Assembly: GCF_007830545.1 (NCBI RefSeq)
Contig: NZ_VLLF01000011.1
Location: 101,423-165,422, forward strand
Direction: 5' to 3'
Length of the DNA: 64,000 bases
Source of the DNA: Roseibium hamelinense
GTDB taxonomy: Bacteria > Pseudomonadota > Alphaproteobacteria > Rhizobiales > Stappiaceae
Below are positions 46,069-55,530 of this stretch, in pieces. Under the pieces are notes generated by a model that saw only the letters and a list, made by a program, of their open reading frames with translations, did no database searches and was not told the origin of the DNA. The position numbers and the translations under genes are program-made. Position 1 is the stretch's first letter; each line of letters opens with the position of its first letter.

Positions 46069-47334
46069 TTATCCAAAATGCGGGATATGTGTCAGCAGGA
46101 AGATCAGGCCACCCAGGATCGCGCCCAGGATGGCTCCGTTGATGCGGATGAATTGCAGGTCGCGGCCGAATTCGGTTTCGAACTTGTCGACCAATTCGGC
46201 GCTGTCCCATTCTGAGATCACCTCGGTGACATAGCCGGCGATGGCCGGACGCGCGGAGACAACCATATCGGCCGCAGAATCAGCGATGACCACATCCATC
46301 TCTGCGCAAGCCGCATGGTCTTTGGCGAGGCGCCGCGCTGCATCCTGAAGGCCCCCGGCAATCATTTGGGCCACACCATCGGGTTCGGTCGCAAGACGCT
46401 GCCCAAACTCTTGGAAAGCTTCGTCTTCCAATCGGTTCAATAGCGATTCGATCAGGCCCCGGTCAAAAGCATGGTCGCGTGCCTGGTTGATCAGGCGTTC
46501 CATGGTGCCATCCTGGTGAAGCCGGTTGAACAGCCCGGCGACTGCCTGATCGAACTCGGTCCGAAGGGGTGTGTCTTCGGTTGTGAGTTCGTCGATGACC
46601 GAGAGAACGCCCTTGACCAGAAGGCCCGCTATTTCTTCATCGACCCTGCTTGCGATCCACCATCGGCTGCGGTCGCGCACAACGGCCACCACCTTCTGCC
46701 GGTTCTGCTCGATGGCGTCGCGAACAACCAGAAGAAGGCTGTCGGTCACCGCGCCGGTCATCGCCTCGCCCGCAAGCCCGGCAATGCCGCCTGCCAGTTT
46801 TTCACCGGACACAACGCGGCGCAGGGTCGCCTGGATGCCATTGCGCAGATCTTCACTCAGGCGCAGCCCGGCGACGTCGCGCAAGGCCAGTCCAAGGGCG
46901 CGGACAAGAAGGTCGCCGACCTTCTTACTGTTGTCCTTGCGGCTGAGCCAGATTGCAGCCCGCCGTGTCGGGTACTTTTCCAGGATCCGGGTCCGGAGCA
47001 GCGTTTTGTCCAGAAAGTACCGTTGAATGAATTCGGCTACGCCGCGCGCGGCCCGTTGTTGGTTCGATGGCAGAAGGGCTGTGTGCGGGATCGGCAGACC
47101 CAAAGGCCGGCGAAATAACGCCTCTACCGCAAACCAGTCGGCCAAAGCGCCTATTAAACCAGCCTCGGCCATTGCGCGGATCAACAGGAGCCCGAAGCCG
47201 GGTTCGTCCACGGCGAAGGTCGCCGTAAACACCACCACCAGGCATACCGAAAGTCCGGTAGCGACCCGGCGTATGTGCCGGATAGCCCGCCGTTTTTCGA
47301 TGTCTGTGTCCGCTGCGGCGTCACCTAGGCGCAT
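46069..47334 (-). CDS. DUF445 family membrane protein
   Basis: This 421-aa protein has a hydrophobic N-terminus (about 24-45), MAEAGLIGALADWFAVEALF, which is the DUF445 signature, FRRPLGLPIPHTALLPSNQQ, long amphipathic helices, and a C-terminal helix INGAILGAILGGLIFLLTHI. The function is unknown. ATG 47334 overlaps the end of the PHA depolymerase gene by 10 bases, implying coupled translation; a longer open frame upstream lies inside that gene in another frame. It is the last gene of the PHA operon, an unusual partner. Confidence 0.9.
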   Translation of the reverse strand: MRLGDAAADTDIEKRRAIRHIRRVATGLSVCLVVVFTATFAVDEPGFGLLLIRAMAEAGLIGALADWFAVEALFRRPLGLPIPHTALLPSNQQRAARGVAEFIQRYFLDKTLLRTRILEKYPTRRAAIWLSRKDNSKKVGDLLVRALGLALRDVAGLRLSEDLRNGIQATLRRVVSGEKLAGGIAGLAGEAMTGAVTDSLLLVVRDAIEQNRQKVVAVVRDRSRWWIASRVDEEIAGLLVKGVLSVIDELTTEDTPLRTEFDQAVAGLFNRLHQDGTMERLINQARDHAFDRGLIESLLNRLEDEAFQEFGQRLATEPDGVAQMIAGGLQDAARRLAKDHAACAEMDVVIADSAADMVVSARPAIAGYVTEVISEWDSAELVDKFETEFGRDLQFIRINGAILGAILGGLIFLLTHIPHFG

Positions 47335-48143
47335 TTCGCGGCTTCGGGCGCGAAAATGAAGTCCTCGATCAAAGCGGCTGTCTCGGCCGGGCTGGTGAGA
47401 ATGAAAAGATGGCCGCAGGGCATGGTCACCAGCTTGGCGTCCGGCAGGCGTTCCGCCAAGATGCGGCCATTGACGATCGGGACAATTGGATCGTCGTCCC
47501 CCATAACAATCATGGCCGGCATCTTGAGCTGAGGCAGCCAGACCCAACTGGTCCAACCGACACCGGCCAGCAGTTGATACAGGTAGCCACGGTTGTTTCC
47601 CGGTTTCAGCGCCGAGGCGTGCTCACGCAATACGGCATCTGAAAACCGCAGCTGGCCGCCATATATATCGGGACCGACTTCGACCATGTAGTCGGGACTG
47701 AGATAGCGTTTGGGCGTGGCCATCTTCGACAGAACCTTGAGGTTGCCCGGAACCATGACAAAGCCGGCCGAGGTTGCCGCAAGGATAAGGGATTGTGTCC
47801 GTTCGGGATAGTCATGCGCGAATTGCTGTGCCGCCGCACCGCCCCAGGACACACCGAAAACGTCGACCTTGCCGAAGCCGAGTTTGTCCAGCGCTCGTAC
47901 GATCATCCGCGATAGGCCGGTGAACCTGTAGGGGAGAACGGGCGTGGGCGATCCGCCCACGCCTGGCACGTCAAAGGTAACGATTCGCGTGCGGGCGAAA
48001 TGCTTTGCCAAAGGGAACACACTGTCCAGACTGGCTCCGATGCCGTTGAAGACGAGCAAGCTTCGCTCGGCATCGTCTGGCCCGAGGATCGCATATCGAA
48101 GATCCTGTCCACCAATCGTCACAGTATTGACTGTCTCTTTCAT
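47325..48143 (-). CDS. phaZ: Intracellular poly(3-hydroxyalkanoate) depolymerase
   Basis: Alpha/beta hydrolase of 272 aa resembling medium-chain-length PHA depolymerases (TIGR02240 type). The oxyanion region is LLVFNGIGASLDSVF, the nucleophile is S99 in GVSWGGAAA, the acid lies in GDDDPIVPI and the His in MPCGHLFI. It would release 3-hydroxyacyl monomers from storage granules in the cytoplasm. It lies 18 bases after phaC, whose polymer it degrades, and its end overlaps DUF445. It ends in TAG. Confidence 0.88.
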   Translation of the reverse strand: MKETVNTVTIGGQDLRYAILGPDDAERSLLVFNGIGASLDSVFPLAKHFARTRIVTFDVPGVGGSPTPVLPYRFTGLSRMIVRALDKLGFGKVDVFGVSWGGAAAQQFAHDYPERTQSLILAATSAGFVMVPGNLKVLSKMATPKRYLSPDYMVEVGPDIYGGQLRFSDAVLREHASALKPGNNRGYLYQLLAGVGWTSWVWLPQLKMPAMIVMGDDDPIVPIVNGRILAERLPDAKLVTMPCGHLFILTSPAETAALIEDFIFAPEAAKCA

Positions 48144-48161
48144 GTCATCTTTTCCCGGGCC

Positions 48162-49787
48162 TTACTGCACATATAAACCGGGCGCGTCGACAAGCGGCGG
48201 ATGTTTGGCGGAGCCAAGTTCCTGTTTCGCTTTAACCTGCTTGCCGCCTCGCGCAACCAACCAGTGATTCCAGTGTGGCCACCAGCTGCCCGAATGTGTT
48301 GAGGCGGTCTCGGAAAACTCTTCGGGCGTCCCATGATCGGCCTGATTGGTCTTGAAGCGCGCGCGCGGATTGCCCGGAGGATTGATCAGTGACTGGATAT
48401 GCCCAGCTTGGCTGAGCACGAACTCGGACTTGCCGCCAAATGCATGAACAGACGCATAGCAACCGTCCCAAGGCGTGATGTGATCGGTTTCACCGCCGAC
48501 AACGAACGCATCGCACGTGATGTTCTGCAGCGAAATTTTGTGGCCATCCATGATCCAGCCATCACCGCCATCGAGACCGCCTTGGTTGAGCAATTGCAAC
48601 ATATCATTGTGCAGGCTGGCAGGAAGGTTGGTTGTGTCAGCGTTCCAGTAGAGAATGTCGTAGGCCGGGGGCTCGTTGCCGAGGAGATAATTGTTCACCC
48701 AATAGGCCCAGATCAGATCATTCGGGCGCAACCAGGCAAAGGCACGTTCGAGGTCCTTGCCTGCCAGCACGCCCTTTGAACGCGAAAACAGGCGCGCCAG
48801 TTCGAGCGTCTCGAAGTTGGCGAACAGTCCCATCGTCGTATTCTTGGCTCCGTCGACTTCTAGTATCGCGACAAAGAGCGAAAAGCTGGCGGCGCGTTTG
48901 ATCTTTTTGGCCCCCCAAAGCGACAGGAGCATGGCTGCGGTAATGCCGCCGGAACAGGCGCCGACAACCTGAAGAGATTGAGAGCCTGACACCTCACATG
49001 CCACTTCCGATGCCCGGTCAAGCGCCGCTACATAACTGTTGAAATCCCAGTCGGATTGCGATGGATCGGGATTGCGCCAGACGACGACAAAGACCTGATG
49101 ACCCTGCTTGGCAAGATATTCTACGATCGACCGGCCCGGTGCGAGATCCCAAACATAGTACTTGTTGATTTGCGGCGGCACGATGAAGATCGGCTTTGAA
49201 TACACCTTCTCAGTTTGTGGCGTGTATTGGATGAGCTCAAGATGATCTTCACGATAGACGACTTGGCCGGGACTCAAGGCGAGGTTCTTACCGACCGTGA
49301 ATTTCGACTTGTCGACCATCGCAGGCAGGCCGCCATTTCCGGCCATGTCGCCGATGAAATTCTTGAGCCCCGCAACTAGGTTCTTTCCGCCGTGGTCGAA
49401 GGTGGTCTTGGCAGCGGTGGGGTTGCCCAGAACGGTGTTCGTGGGCGAGATCGTATCGGCGACGACACTGGTTAAAAGCTTGGCCCGAAGCTTGTTGCGA
49501 TCGTCGAGCTGCAGCGAATCGACCCATGCATCGATCCCTTGCGTGAAGGCCAGGTAACTGCTCGCCATGGCCCGGTAAGCCGGGTTCGTGGTCCATACCG
49601 GATCATTGAAGCGCTTGTCGCCCTTGGGAATGCTCAACTCGGCCTGGCCCAGAGCGCCCTTGATCGTTGCCGACCAGATGTCGTGCGAATGGCTCAGGAA
49701 GCTCTTGGGATCGCGCAGAGCGGCGGTGTAAAATCGTGTAGCCGCGCGGGCGAGCTCGGTCGCAGATCCAAGACGTTTGTCGGTCAT
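48162..49787 (-). CDS. phaC: Poly(3-hydroxyalkanoate) polymerase (PHA synthase)
   Basis: Polymerises (R)-3-hydroxyacyl-CoA into PHA at the granule surface. The lipase-like box is GACSGG with catalytic C278 in place of Ser; the Asp is in GETDHITPWDG and the His in QAGHIQSLINPPG. The N-terminal domain (DKRFNDPVWTTNPAYRAMAS) is typical. Length (541 aa) and the neighbouring mcl-type depolymerase fit a class II-like enzyme better than the longer class I. It lies in a phasin-fadD-phaJ-phaC-phaZ order, so the substrate probably comes from fatty acids. Confidence 0.95.
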   Translation of the reverse strand: MTDKRLGSATELARAATRFYTAALRDPKSFLSHSHDIWSATIKGALGQAELSIPKGDKRFNDPVWTTNPAYRAMASSYLAFTQGIDAWVDSLQLDDRNKLRAKLLTSVVADTISPTNTVLGNPTAAKTTFDHGGKNLVAGLKNFIGDMAGNGGLPAMVDKSKFTVGKNLALSPGQVVYREDHLELIQYTPQTEKVYSKPIFIVPPQINKYYVWDLAPGRSIVEYLAKQGHQVFVVVWRNPDPSQSDWDFNSYVAALDRASEVACEVSGSQSLQVVGACSGGITAAMLLSLWGAKKIKRAASFSLFVAILEVDGAKNTTMGLFANFETLELARLFSRSKGVLAGKDLERAFAWLRPNDLIWAYWVNNYLLGNEPPAYDILYWNADTTNLPASLHNDMLQLLNQGGLDGGDGWIMDGHKISLQNITCDAFVVGGETDHITPWDGCYASVHAFGGKSEFVLSQAGHIQSLINPPGNPRARFKTNQADHGTPEEFSETASTHSGSWWPHWNHWLVARGGKQVKAKQELGSAKHPPLVDAPGLYVQ

Positions 49788-49799
49788 GATCGCATCCTC

Positions 49800-50267
49800 C
49801 TAGCCAATGACCATGGCGAGCAACTCGCCAACAAGTGCCGGTTTGTCGCTGCCATCGATCGCGACCGACGCTTCGACCCGCAGAAGCTGGCGATCATCGC
49901 CCTTGGCTTCTACATCCGCGAGCTTGAAATGCGCACGAACGGTTGCGCCCGAGGGTACGGGGGCGAGAAAACGCACTTTCTCGAGCCCGTAATTCAGGAC
50001 GCCCTTGGCGTCCGGCGGCACCACACCGGCCGACGCAACTGCGGCGGCCATCAGTGAAAGGGTCAGAAAGCCATGTGCGACCGGCCCGCCAAAAGGGCTG
50101 TGCTTTCGGGCCTTGGCCACGTCGACATGGATCCATTGGTGATCACCGGTCACATCGGCAAAGGTGTTGATGCGGATCTGATCGACATCGATCGGCTCGG
50201 ACGCGCCGAAATCGTGGCCGATGAACTCCTTTAGCGTGCCAACGGAATACCCTTGGGGAGCACTCAT
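49800..50267 (-). CDS. phaJ: MaoC-like (R)-specific enoyl-CoA hydratase (PhaJ-like)
   Basis: Hot-dog fold hydratase of 155 aa. The MaoC catalytic dyad is D42 and H47 in ADVTGDHQWIHVD, and the segment SPFGGPVAHGFLTLSL is the second conserved block. Such enzymes convert trans-2-enoyl-CoA from beta-oxidation into (R)-3-hydroxyacyl-CoA, the PhaC substrate. The position, 12 bases before phaC and 12 after the acyl-CoA synthetase, supports this supply role. A general MaoC role in fatty-acid degradation cannot be ruled out. Confidence 0.85.
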   Translation of the reverse strand: MSAPQGYSVGTLKEFIGHDFGASEPIDVDQIRINTFADVTGDHQWIHVDVAKARKHSPFGGPVAHGFLTLSLMAAAVASAGVVPPDAKGVLNYGLEKVRFLAPVPSGATVRAHFKLADVEAKGDDRQLLRVEASVAIDGSDKPALVGELLAMVIG

Positions 50268-50279
50268 CTTGCGCCCCCC

Positions 50280-51908
50280 TCAGAACTGATTGCGCAATTC
50301 GCGGCGCAGGATCTTGCCGACATTCGATTTTGGCAATTCCGTAACCAGCCGGATGTGACGAGGCGTTTTGTAGGCGGCAAGCTTTTCACGGCAAAACGCC
50401 ACCACAGTGTCCGCGGTGATCTCGACACCCGGCATCGCAACGACGAAGAGGGCAACCGCCTCGCCGGTCTTTTCGTCGGGCACGCCAAAGCAGGCGCATT
50501 CCGCGACACCGTCCAACGAAGCGGCGACGGCCTCAATTTCGTTTGGGTAGACGTTGAAACCGGACACGATGATCATGTCTTTCTTGCGGTCGACAATCCT
50601 TAGAAAGCCGCTTTCATCAAAAACGCCGATGTCGCCAGTCCGGAAGAACCCGTCGTCGGTAAATGCGTCGGCGTTGACATCCGTGCGGTTCCAGTAGCCG
50701 CGCATCACTTGCGGACCACGCGCGCAGATTTCGCCGGCCTCCCCAGGTTCGGCCTCTGTATCGTCTGCCTTCAGCAGCTTTATTTCTGTCGAGGGCACCG
50801 GAAGCCCGCAGGACCCGGTAAACGCCGTCATTGACATCGGATTGATGCACAGGACCGGCGACGTTTCCGACAGGCCATAGCCTTCTTTGATATGATGTCC
50901 GGTGAGGGATTTCCATTTTTCCGATGTGGCCGGTAGCACCGCAGCGCCACCGCCAATGGCGACCTTGTAGCCGGACAGGTCGATCTCTTTGAAAGCGGGA
51001 TGCATCATCATCCCGGAAAAGAGCGTGTTGACCCCAGCCATTATCGAGAACTTCGCGTCCTTGATCGCGTTGATAAACGCATCCATGTCACGCGGGTTCG
51101 GTATCAGGATGTTGCGACCGCCCACCGAGATATAGGACAGGGTCAGCATCAGCCCGAAAATGTGATAGAGCGGCAAGGCTCCGATCACGACTTCCTTACC
51201 TGGTTCGAGCGCTTCCGGCATGAAGGCCTTGTACTGCTCGATATTGGCCAGAAGGTTCCGGTGGCTGAGTGCCGCGCCTTTGCTGAGGCCAGTCGTGCCG
51301 CCCGTGTACTGCAGGAATGCAAGGTCGGTGCCGGTCAATGCGACCGGTGCGAACTGGATTTCCGCACCTTCGGCCAAAGCATCGGCAAAGCGGAGGACGC
51401 CATTCAGGCGTACATCCGCCTGCGGTGAGGGGATGGGCAGGCCCGATCCATCGCCGAGATCTGCGACAATGATGTTTCGAATTGGCGTTTCGGCCGCAAT
51501 CTCGGCCAGAACCGGTGTGGAGCCGCCAAAGATAATCATTGTTTCCGCTTCGGCGTCGATCAGCTGATGCGCCAGTTCGCGCGGCGTGTAGAGCGGGTTG
51601 ACGTTGACCTGAACCGCACCGGCTCTCAAAATGCCTAGCATTGCGATCAGAAATGCGGGAACATTGGGCATCATCAGCGCCACCCGGTCACCGTGACTGA
51701 CACCGAGTTTGTTTTGCAAATAGGCCGCGACACTGCGCGAGAGGTCGTCGATTTCGGAATAGGTTAGCGATTTCCCGAAACACGTGAATGCTGGATGGTC
51801 GCCGTAGGTTGCGACCGAATGTTCAAAAAGGTCGGGGATGGATGCGTAAACGTCAGGATTGATTTCCTGCGGGACGTCAGCCCCATAAGACTTGGTCCAA
51901 TGCTTCAT
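50280..51908 (-). CDS. fadD: Long-chain fatty acid-CoA ligase (AMP-binding)
   Basis: ANL-superfamily adenylating enzyme of 542 aa. The P-loop is YTGGTTGLSKGA; later motifs are GYGLSETSP, GEICARGPQVMRGYWNR, TGDIGVFDESGFLRIVDR and the catalytic Lys region ELPKSNVGKILRREL. It activates fatty acids to acyl-CoA, feeding beta-oxidation and so the PhaJ/PhaC route. ATG 51908 has GGGAGGAG before it. A hairpin separates it from phasin. The chain-length preference cannot be read from sequence. Confidence 0.93.
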   Translation of the reverse strand: MKHWTKSYGADVPQEINPDVYASIPDLFEHSVATYGDHPAFTCFGKSLTYSEIDDLSRSVAAYLQNKLGVSHGDRVALMMPNVPAFLIAMLGILRAGAVQVNVNPLYTPRELAHQLIDAEAETMIIFGGSTPVLAEIAAETPIRNIIVADLGDGSGLPIPSPQADVRLNGVLRFADALAEGAEIQFAPVALTGTDLAFLQYTGGTTGLSKGAALSHRNLLANIEQYKAFMPEALEPGKEVVIGALPLYHIFGLMLTLSYISVGGRNILIPNPRDMDAFINAIKDAKFSIMAGVNTLFSGMMMHPAFKEIDLSGYKVAIGGGAAVLPATSEKWKSLTGHHIKEGYGLSETSPVLCINPMSMTAFTGSCGLPVPSTEIKLLKADDTEAEPGEAGEICARGPQVMRGYWNRTDVNADAFTDDGFFRTGDIGVFDESGFLRIVDRKKDMIIVSGFNVYPNEIEAVAASLDGVAECACFGVPDEKTGEAVALFVVAMPGVEITADTVVAFCREKLAAYKTPRHIRLVTELPKSNVGKILRRELRNQF

Positions 51909-51940
51909 GTTTCTCCTCCCAAAGAAATTGTAAATCCGGG

Positions 51941-51972
51941 GCGCCCGAAGCCGTTCTTTGTGCTTCGGGCGC
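51941..51972 (-). other. Strong intercistronic hairpin between phasin and fadD
   Basis: GCGCCCGAAGC (51941-51951) pairs perfectly with GCTTCGGGCGC (51962-51972) across a 10-nt loop. There is no T-run on the minus strand. It is likely an attenuator or a 3'-end stabiliser that lets the small phasin gene be expressed more strongly than the enzymes that follow. Confidence 0.7.
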
Positions 51973-51980
51973 TGCTGTTT

Positions 51981-52370
51981 TCACGCCGCTTTCTTGGATT
52001 TGACCAAGTCGACGATCGGCTCGATCACGTCTTCGCTCTTGGCGCGGGCGAGCTCGACGACTTCCTGCGCATGGGCTGCGCTTGTTTCGATACGGTGCTG
52101 CGCAAAGCTCACCTGAAGTTCGGCCATCTCGCGCATCGATTTGGCATTCAGGCTCGCCTTTCCGTGCTGCATAGCCTCATCGAGCGTTTCCTTGCCGAAG
52201 CGAAAAATAGTGCGACCGATCTCACCGACCCCAACGGCATAGGCCTTGCTGCCTGCGGAAACGGCGGAGGCAACGCCGGCCGCGGCCTGTCGCAGCTCAT
52301 CACCGCGGGTGGCAGCTTCTTCGGTGTTTTCGACGATGGCTTTTGTGATCTTTTCGCTGGTTTTGGTCAT
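51981..52370 (-). CDS. Phasin family protein
   Basis: This 129-residue, almost wholly helical protein lacks a signal peptide. The stretch SKAYAVGVGEIGRTIFRFGK and then MREMAELQVSFAQHRIETSA with a charged C-terminus (VDLVKSKKAA) matches the phasin 2 family (Pfam PF09361). Phasins coat PHA granules and are among the most abundant proteins in storing cells. ATG 52370 is chosen because GGAGAC lies at the right distance; ATG 52382 is four codons earlier. It is the first gene of the PHA operon. Confidence 0.88.
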   Translation of the reverse strand: MTKTSEKITKAIVENTEEAATRGDELRQAAAGVASAVSAGSKAYAVGVGEIGRTIFRFGKETLDEAMQHGKASLNAKSMREMAELQVSFAQHRIETSAAHAQEVVELARAKSEDVIEPIVDLVKSKKAA

Positions 52371-53238
52371 GTTTGTCTCCATTGGCGGGCCAAAGATGGC
52401 CGGGATTGGCTAACCTGAACTACCGTAAAGTCCAGATTTCCATCATCGGCGCCGGGCGGACAGAATTCTTGTGATGACGTGACAGAGATTTGAGTTCAGA
52501 TGACTGAACGCTGTCTTTTATCCTCCCGTGGGACAGCATTTACTTAGAGTCAGATCCTAGAATATTGACCGGCACGTGCTCGAACAGGTTCGCCCAGACC
52601 CGGAAAAAGGTGATTTGAGGCCAGGAACTTACTTGCTTCGATTGACCAATTGCGGCCCGGCGCGGCGGCTTGCCCTCGCCGCCTGAGGCAAAGGCAAGCC
52701 CATAACGGTCGTGTTCAGCGGTCTGTGGCTCGGGGATGTTTGGCTGCCAAAGGTTAGCGGCGCGCTGACGACGACCGATGTCCTGATATCACCCCTTTGC
52801 CGGTCACGGCCCACCTTGTCGTCCACCCGTTCTTCGATGGATTGTTTTCGGATGCTGGCACGCGAGAAATAAAAACGGCGGCTGGATGGGAGGAAACTTA
52901 TGAGGGTACAAAATGGCATCGACTGCACCTCGCAGCACGCACACGGCGTATCTGGGATGCCCGAAAGCCAAATCGCACTGACTGGCCTGTGAAAGCGGTA
53001 GGAGACTTTCCCTTCCAGTGAAATGGCCTGCCGCGATGCAGGCGTCAGGCTGCAATCCGGGTTTCTTTTGTCGGGTGCAATGGCTCCATTTAACACCACG
53101 CCAACTGGGAGCGCTGGGAACTGCTGGCGGCTGACAGAAAGTGCCCGAATGTAAAAGAAGCCGAAGCCCGAATTGCCATTGCAATCAGGCTAGAAGACGC
53201 ATCGAACAAGCTCGTGCAACGACCATGGGAGGCACCAT
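52371..53238. promoter_or_regulatory. Gene-poor region between phasin and the acyl-CoA dehydrogenase
   Basis: This 868-base gap lies between divergent genes and should carry the PHA operon promoter and that of the dehydrogenase. The open frames present (for example the minus-strand frame 52629-53099) have no start context, domain or hydrophobic pattern that I trust. Part of it could be remnant DNA, but I recognise nothing specific. Confidence 0.4.
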
Positions 53239-54450
53239 ATGACGGACCGGCTTACACCCGAACTTGCCTGCGATATCGGCAAGGCCCGCGGAACAGACTA
53301 TTTCCTGATGAAAGATCAACTGACAGAAGAAGAGCAAGACCTCCTCTATACTGTTCGGGCGTTCGGTGAGGCCGAGATCCAGCCAGTGATCAACGACCAT
53401 TGGGAAAAAGGCACGTTTCCATTCGAGCTGGTGCCAAAACTCGCCGACCTCAACATCATCGGCGACTGGAACATGCATGATTACGGATGCCGCCCGATAA
53501 GCGCCGTCGGGTCCGGGCTGGTCGTGGCCGAACTTGCGCGCAATGACACCAGCATCCAGACCTTCATTGGCGTGCACATGGGTCTGGCGATGCAATCGAT
53601 CAACATGCTGGGTTCAGAAGAGCAGAAGGCGCATTACCTGCCGCAGATGGCCCGGCTTGAAAAGATCGGCGCCTTTGCCTTGACGGAACCCGATCATGGC
53701 TCGGATTCGGTTTCGCTCGAAACCACCGCCGAGCGCCAGGGCGATGACTGGATCCTGAATGGCCTGAAACGCTGGCCGGGCAATGCAGTATGGTGCGATT
53801 ACATCATCGTCTTTGCTCGTGACGTGGCCGATAAGCAGGTCAAGGCCTTCGTGGTCGAAAAGGACAATCCCGGCTACAGCGCCACCAAAATCGAGCGCAA
53901 GTTGTCCCTGCGGTGCGTGCAGAACGCCGATATCGTGCTCAGCAACTGCCGTGTGTCCGAAGATGCGCGGCTTAAGGAGTGCCGCTCCTTTGTGGACGTT
54001 GCAAAAGTGCTCGCAGGAACACGCAACGGTGTCGCCTGGGCCGCGGTCGGCAATGCCACGGCCGCCTATGACATCGCATTGACCTATGCCGAACGGCGGG
54101 TCCAGTTCGGCAAACCCATCGCCAGCAACCAGATGATCCAGCGTATCCTCGTGGAAATGCTCGGCGATCTGACGTCGATGCAGCTTTACGTCCTCCGGCT
54201 GGGTCGGTTGATCGATGAAGGCAAGATGACCGACACGATGGCTGCCCTTGCCAAGTATTATTGTACGGTGAAGGCTCGCGACGTGTGCCGCAAGGCCCGC
54301 GATGTGCTGGGCGGCAATGGCATTACGCTCGACTTTCACATCATGCGCCATCTGTGCGACATGGAATCGCTGGTCACCTATGAAGGCACGGCCGAGATCC
54401 AAAGCCTGATCGTCGGCCGTCATGTGTCGGGGCACAGTGCCTTTGTCTAA
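53239..54450 (+). CDS. Acyl-CoA dehydrogenase (glutaryl-CoA dehydrogenase-like)
   Basis: FAD-dependent acyl-CoA dehydrogenase of 403 aa. FAD/substrate motifs are FALTEPDHGSDSVSLETTA and the C-terminal catalytic region YEGTAEIQSLIVGRH with catalytic E382, in the place seen in GCDH and related enzymes. RRVQFGKPIASNQMIQ is the usual dimer motif. The layout resembles glutaryl-CoA dehydrogenase more than straight-chain FadE enzymes, but the substrate is unknown. It is followed 45 bases later by an AraC-type regulator, probably its own. Confidence 0.9.
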   Translation: MTDRLTPELACDIGKARGTDYFLMKDQLTEEEQDLLYTVRAFGEAEIQPVINDHWEKGTFPFELVPKLADLNIIGDWNMHDYGCRPISAVGSGLVVAELARNDTSIQTFIGVHMGLAMQSINMLGSEEQKAHYLPQMARLEKIGAFALTEPDHGSDSVSLETTAERQGDDWILNGLKRWPGNAVWCDYIIVFARDVADKQVKAFVVEKDNPGYSATKIERKLSLRCVQNADIVLSNCRVSEDARLKECRSFVDVAKVLAGTRNGVAWAAVGNATAAYDIALTYAERRVQFGKPIASNQMIQRILVEMLGDLTSMQLYVLRLGRLIDEGKMTDTMAALAKYYCTVKARDVCRKARDVLGGNGITLDFHIMRHLCDMESLVTYEGTAEIQSLIVGRHVSGHSAFV

Positions 54451-54495
54451 CCCAGCATCGACCGGAGCCGGGAGCGGACGGAGTGGGGGCGCAAG

Positions 54496-55530
54496 ATGAC
54501 CGGGCCCTACTACGCGCGGGCTACAAAACTGACCGGCCTCAGCGCCATTGCACGCGGCAAAACTCCAAATCTCGTGTCGCTGATGCTGGATGCGGGGCTC
54601 GATCCACAAGCGCTGTTCAATCCCGAAATGCGGGTCGAATATAGCGGGTTCTGCAGCTTGCTGCGGCTCTGCGCACGGCAATGGGACATGCCGGATATCG
54701 GTTTGCGGCTTGCCAAGCAGCAGGAAATTGATTTTCTCGGGCCCGTGGCTCTTGTCACACGCTCCGAGAAAACGGTGCGTGGCGCCATCGACGCAATCAT
54801 TGCCAATCTGGTGATCTACTCCAATGCAACGTTTGTGGCGCTGGAAGAAACCGGCGGTACGGCCTCCGTCATTCTGGTCCAGCGCGACGATGCCCCCCAG
54901 GACCGCTGCAACACCGAGCTCGTAGTGGCCCAAGCGAAATCTGTCCTCAACACACTTGTGGAGCGGGACATTGATCTGGTCGAAGCCTCCTTCGGGCACG
55001 AAAAGGGACCATCGGCTGCCGCGGTCTCGAGCTATTTCCAATGTCCGGTCCGCTATGAGGCGGAGCGCAACGCGCTCAGTTTCGACGCCGGACTGCTGGA
55101 CCGGCCGCTTGCCTATGCCGATCAGTTTCAACAAATGCCGATCCGTCGATACCTGACCAAGTTACGGACGGAAGCGGCAGGCAATATTGTCGAGATGGCC
55201 CGCCAAGCCGTGGCGCAGCGTATGGAGCAAGGCAATTGCACGCTAGAGACCGTCGCCGAAACGTTGCAATTGCCCCCGCATACGATGCAGCGCCGCCTGC
55301 GGGCCGAAGGCACAACGATCCGCGGATTGGTTGAGGAATGGCGCCGCCACCGGGCCTTGTCATTGGTGACAAATACGCGGCTGCCCCTGTCGCAGGTGTC
55401 GGACGCGCTTGGCTATTCGGAGCAAAGTGTGTTCACACAGGCCTTCCGTCGCTGGTATGGCGCGCCTCCGAAGCGCTACCGCTCAGAAATGCCTGTGGCA
55501 GGCAATTATGCTACTGGTCATCGAAGTTAA
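54496..55530 (+). CDS. AraC family regulator, Arabinose_bd/OruR type (copy 1)
   Basis: The N-terminal ligand domain (about 20-200) is of the Arabinose_bd type seen in OruR/ArgR-like activators, with IGLRLAKQQEIDFLGPVALV. The C-terminal double HTH reads TLETVAETLQLPPHTMQRRL and LPLSQVSDALGYSEQSVFTQ followed by FRRWYGAPPKRYR. It lies 45 bases after the acyl-CoA dehydrogenase, so they are probably co-transcribed and functionally linked, perhaps sensing a fatty-acid-like molecule. Its stop overlaps the GNAT gene end by 4 bases. Confidence 0.9.
   Translation: MTGPYYARATKLTGLSAIARGKTPNLVSLMLDAGLDPQALFNPEMRVEYSGFCSLLRLCARQWDMPDIGLRLAKQQEIDFLGPVALVTRSEKTVRGAIDAIIANLVIYSNATFVALEETGGTASVILVQRDDAPQDRCNTELVVAQAKSVLNTLVERDIDLVEASFGHEKGPSAAAVSSYFQCPVRYEAERNALSFDAGLLDRPLAYADQFQQMPIRRYLTKLRTEAAGNIVEMARQAVAQRMEQGNCTLETVAETLQLPPHTMQRRLRAEGTTIRGLVEEWRRHRALSLVTNTRLPLSQVSDALGYSEQSVFTQAFRRWYGAPPKRYRSEMPVAGNYATGHRS

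Noticed and set aside
52629..53099. Minus-strand 156-codon frame in the phasin/dehydrogenase gap
   Set aside because: Lacks a ribosome site, hydrophobic core or recognisable motif; Arg/Ser-rich like noncoding G+C-rich DNA.
53614..55134. 506-codon minus-strand open frame
   Set aside because: It lies opposite the acyl-CoA dehydrogenase and AraC genes, which have clear motifs; it has no domain pattern and is a G+C-driven shadow.
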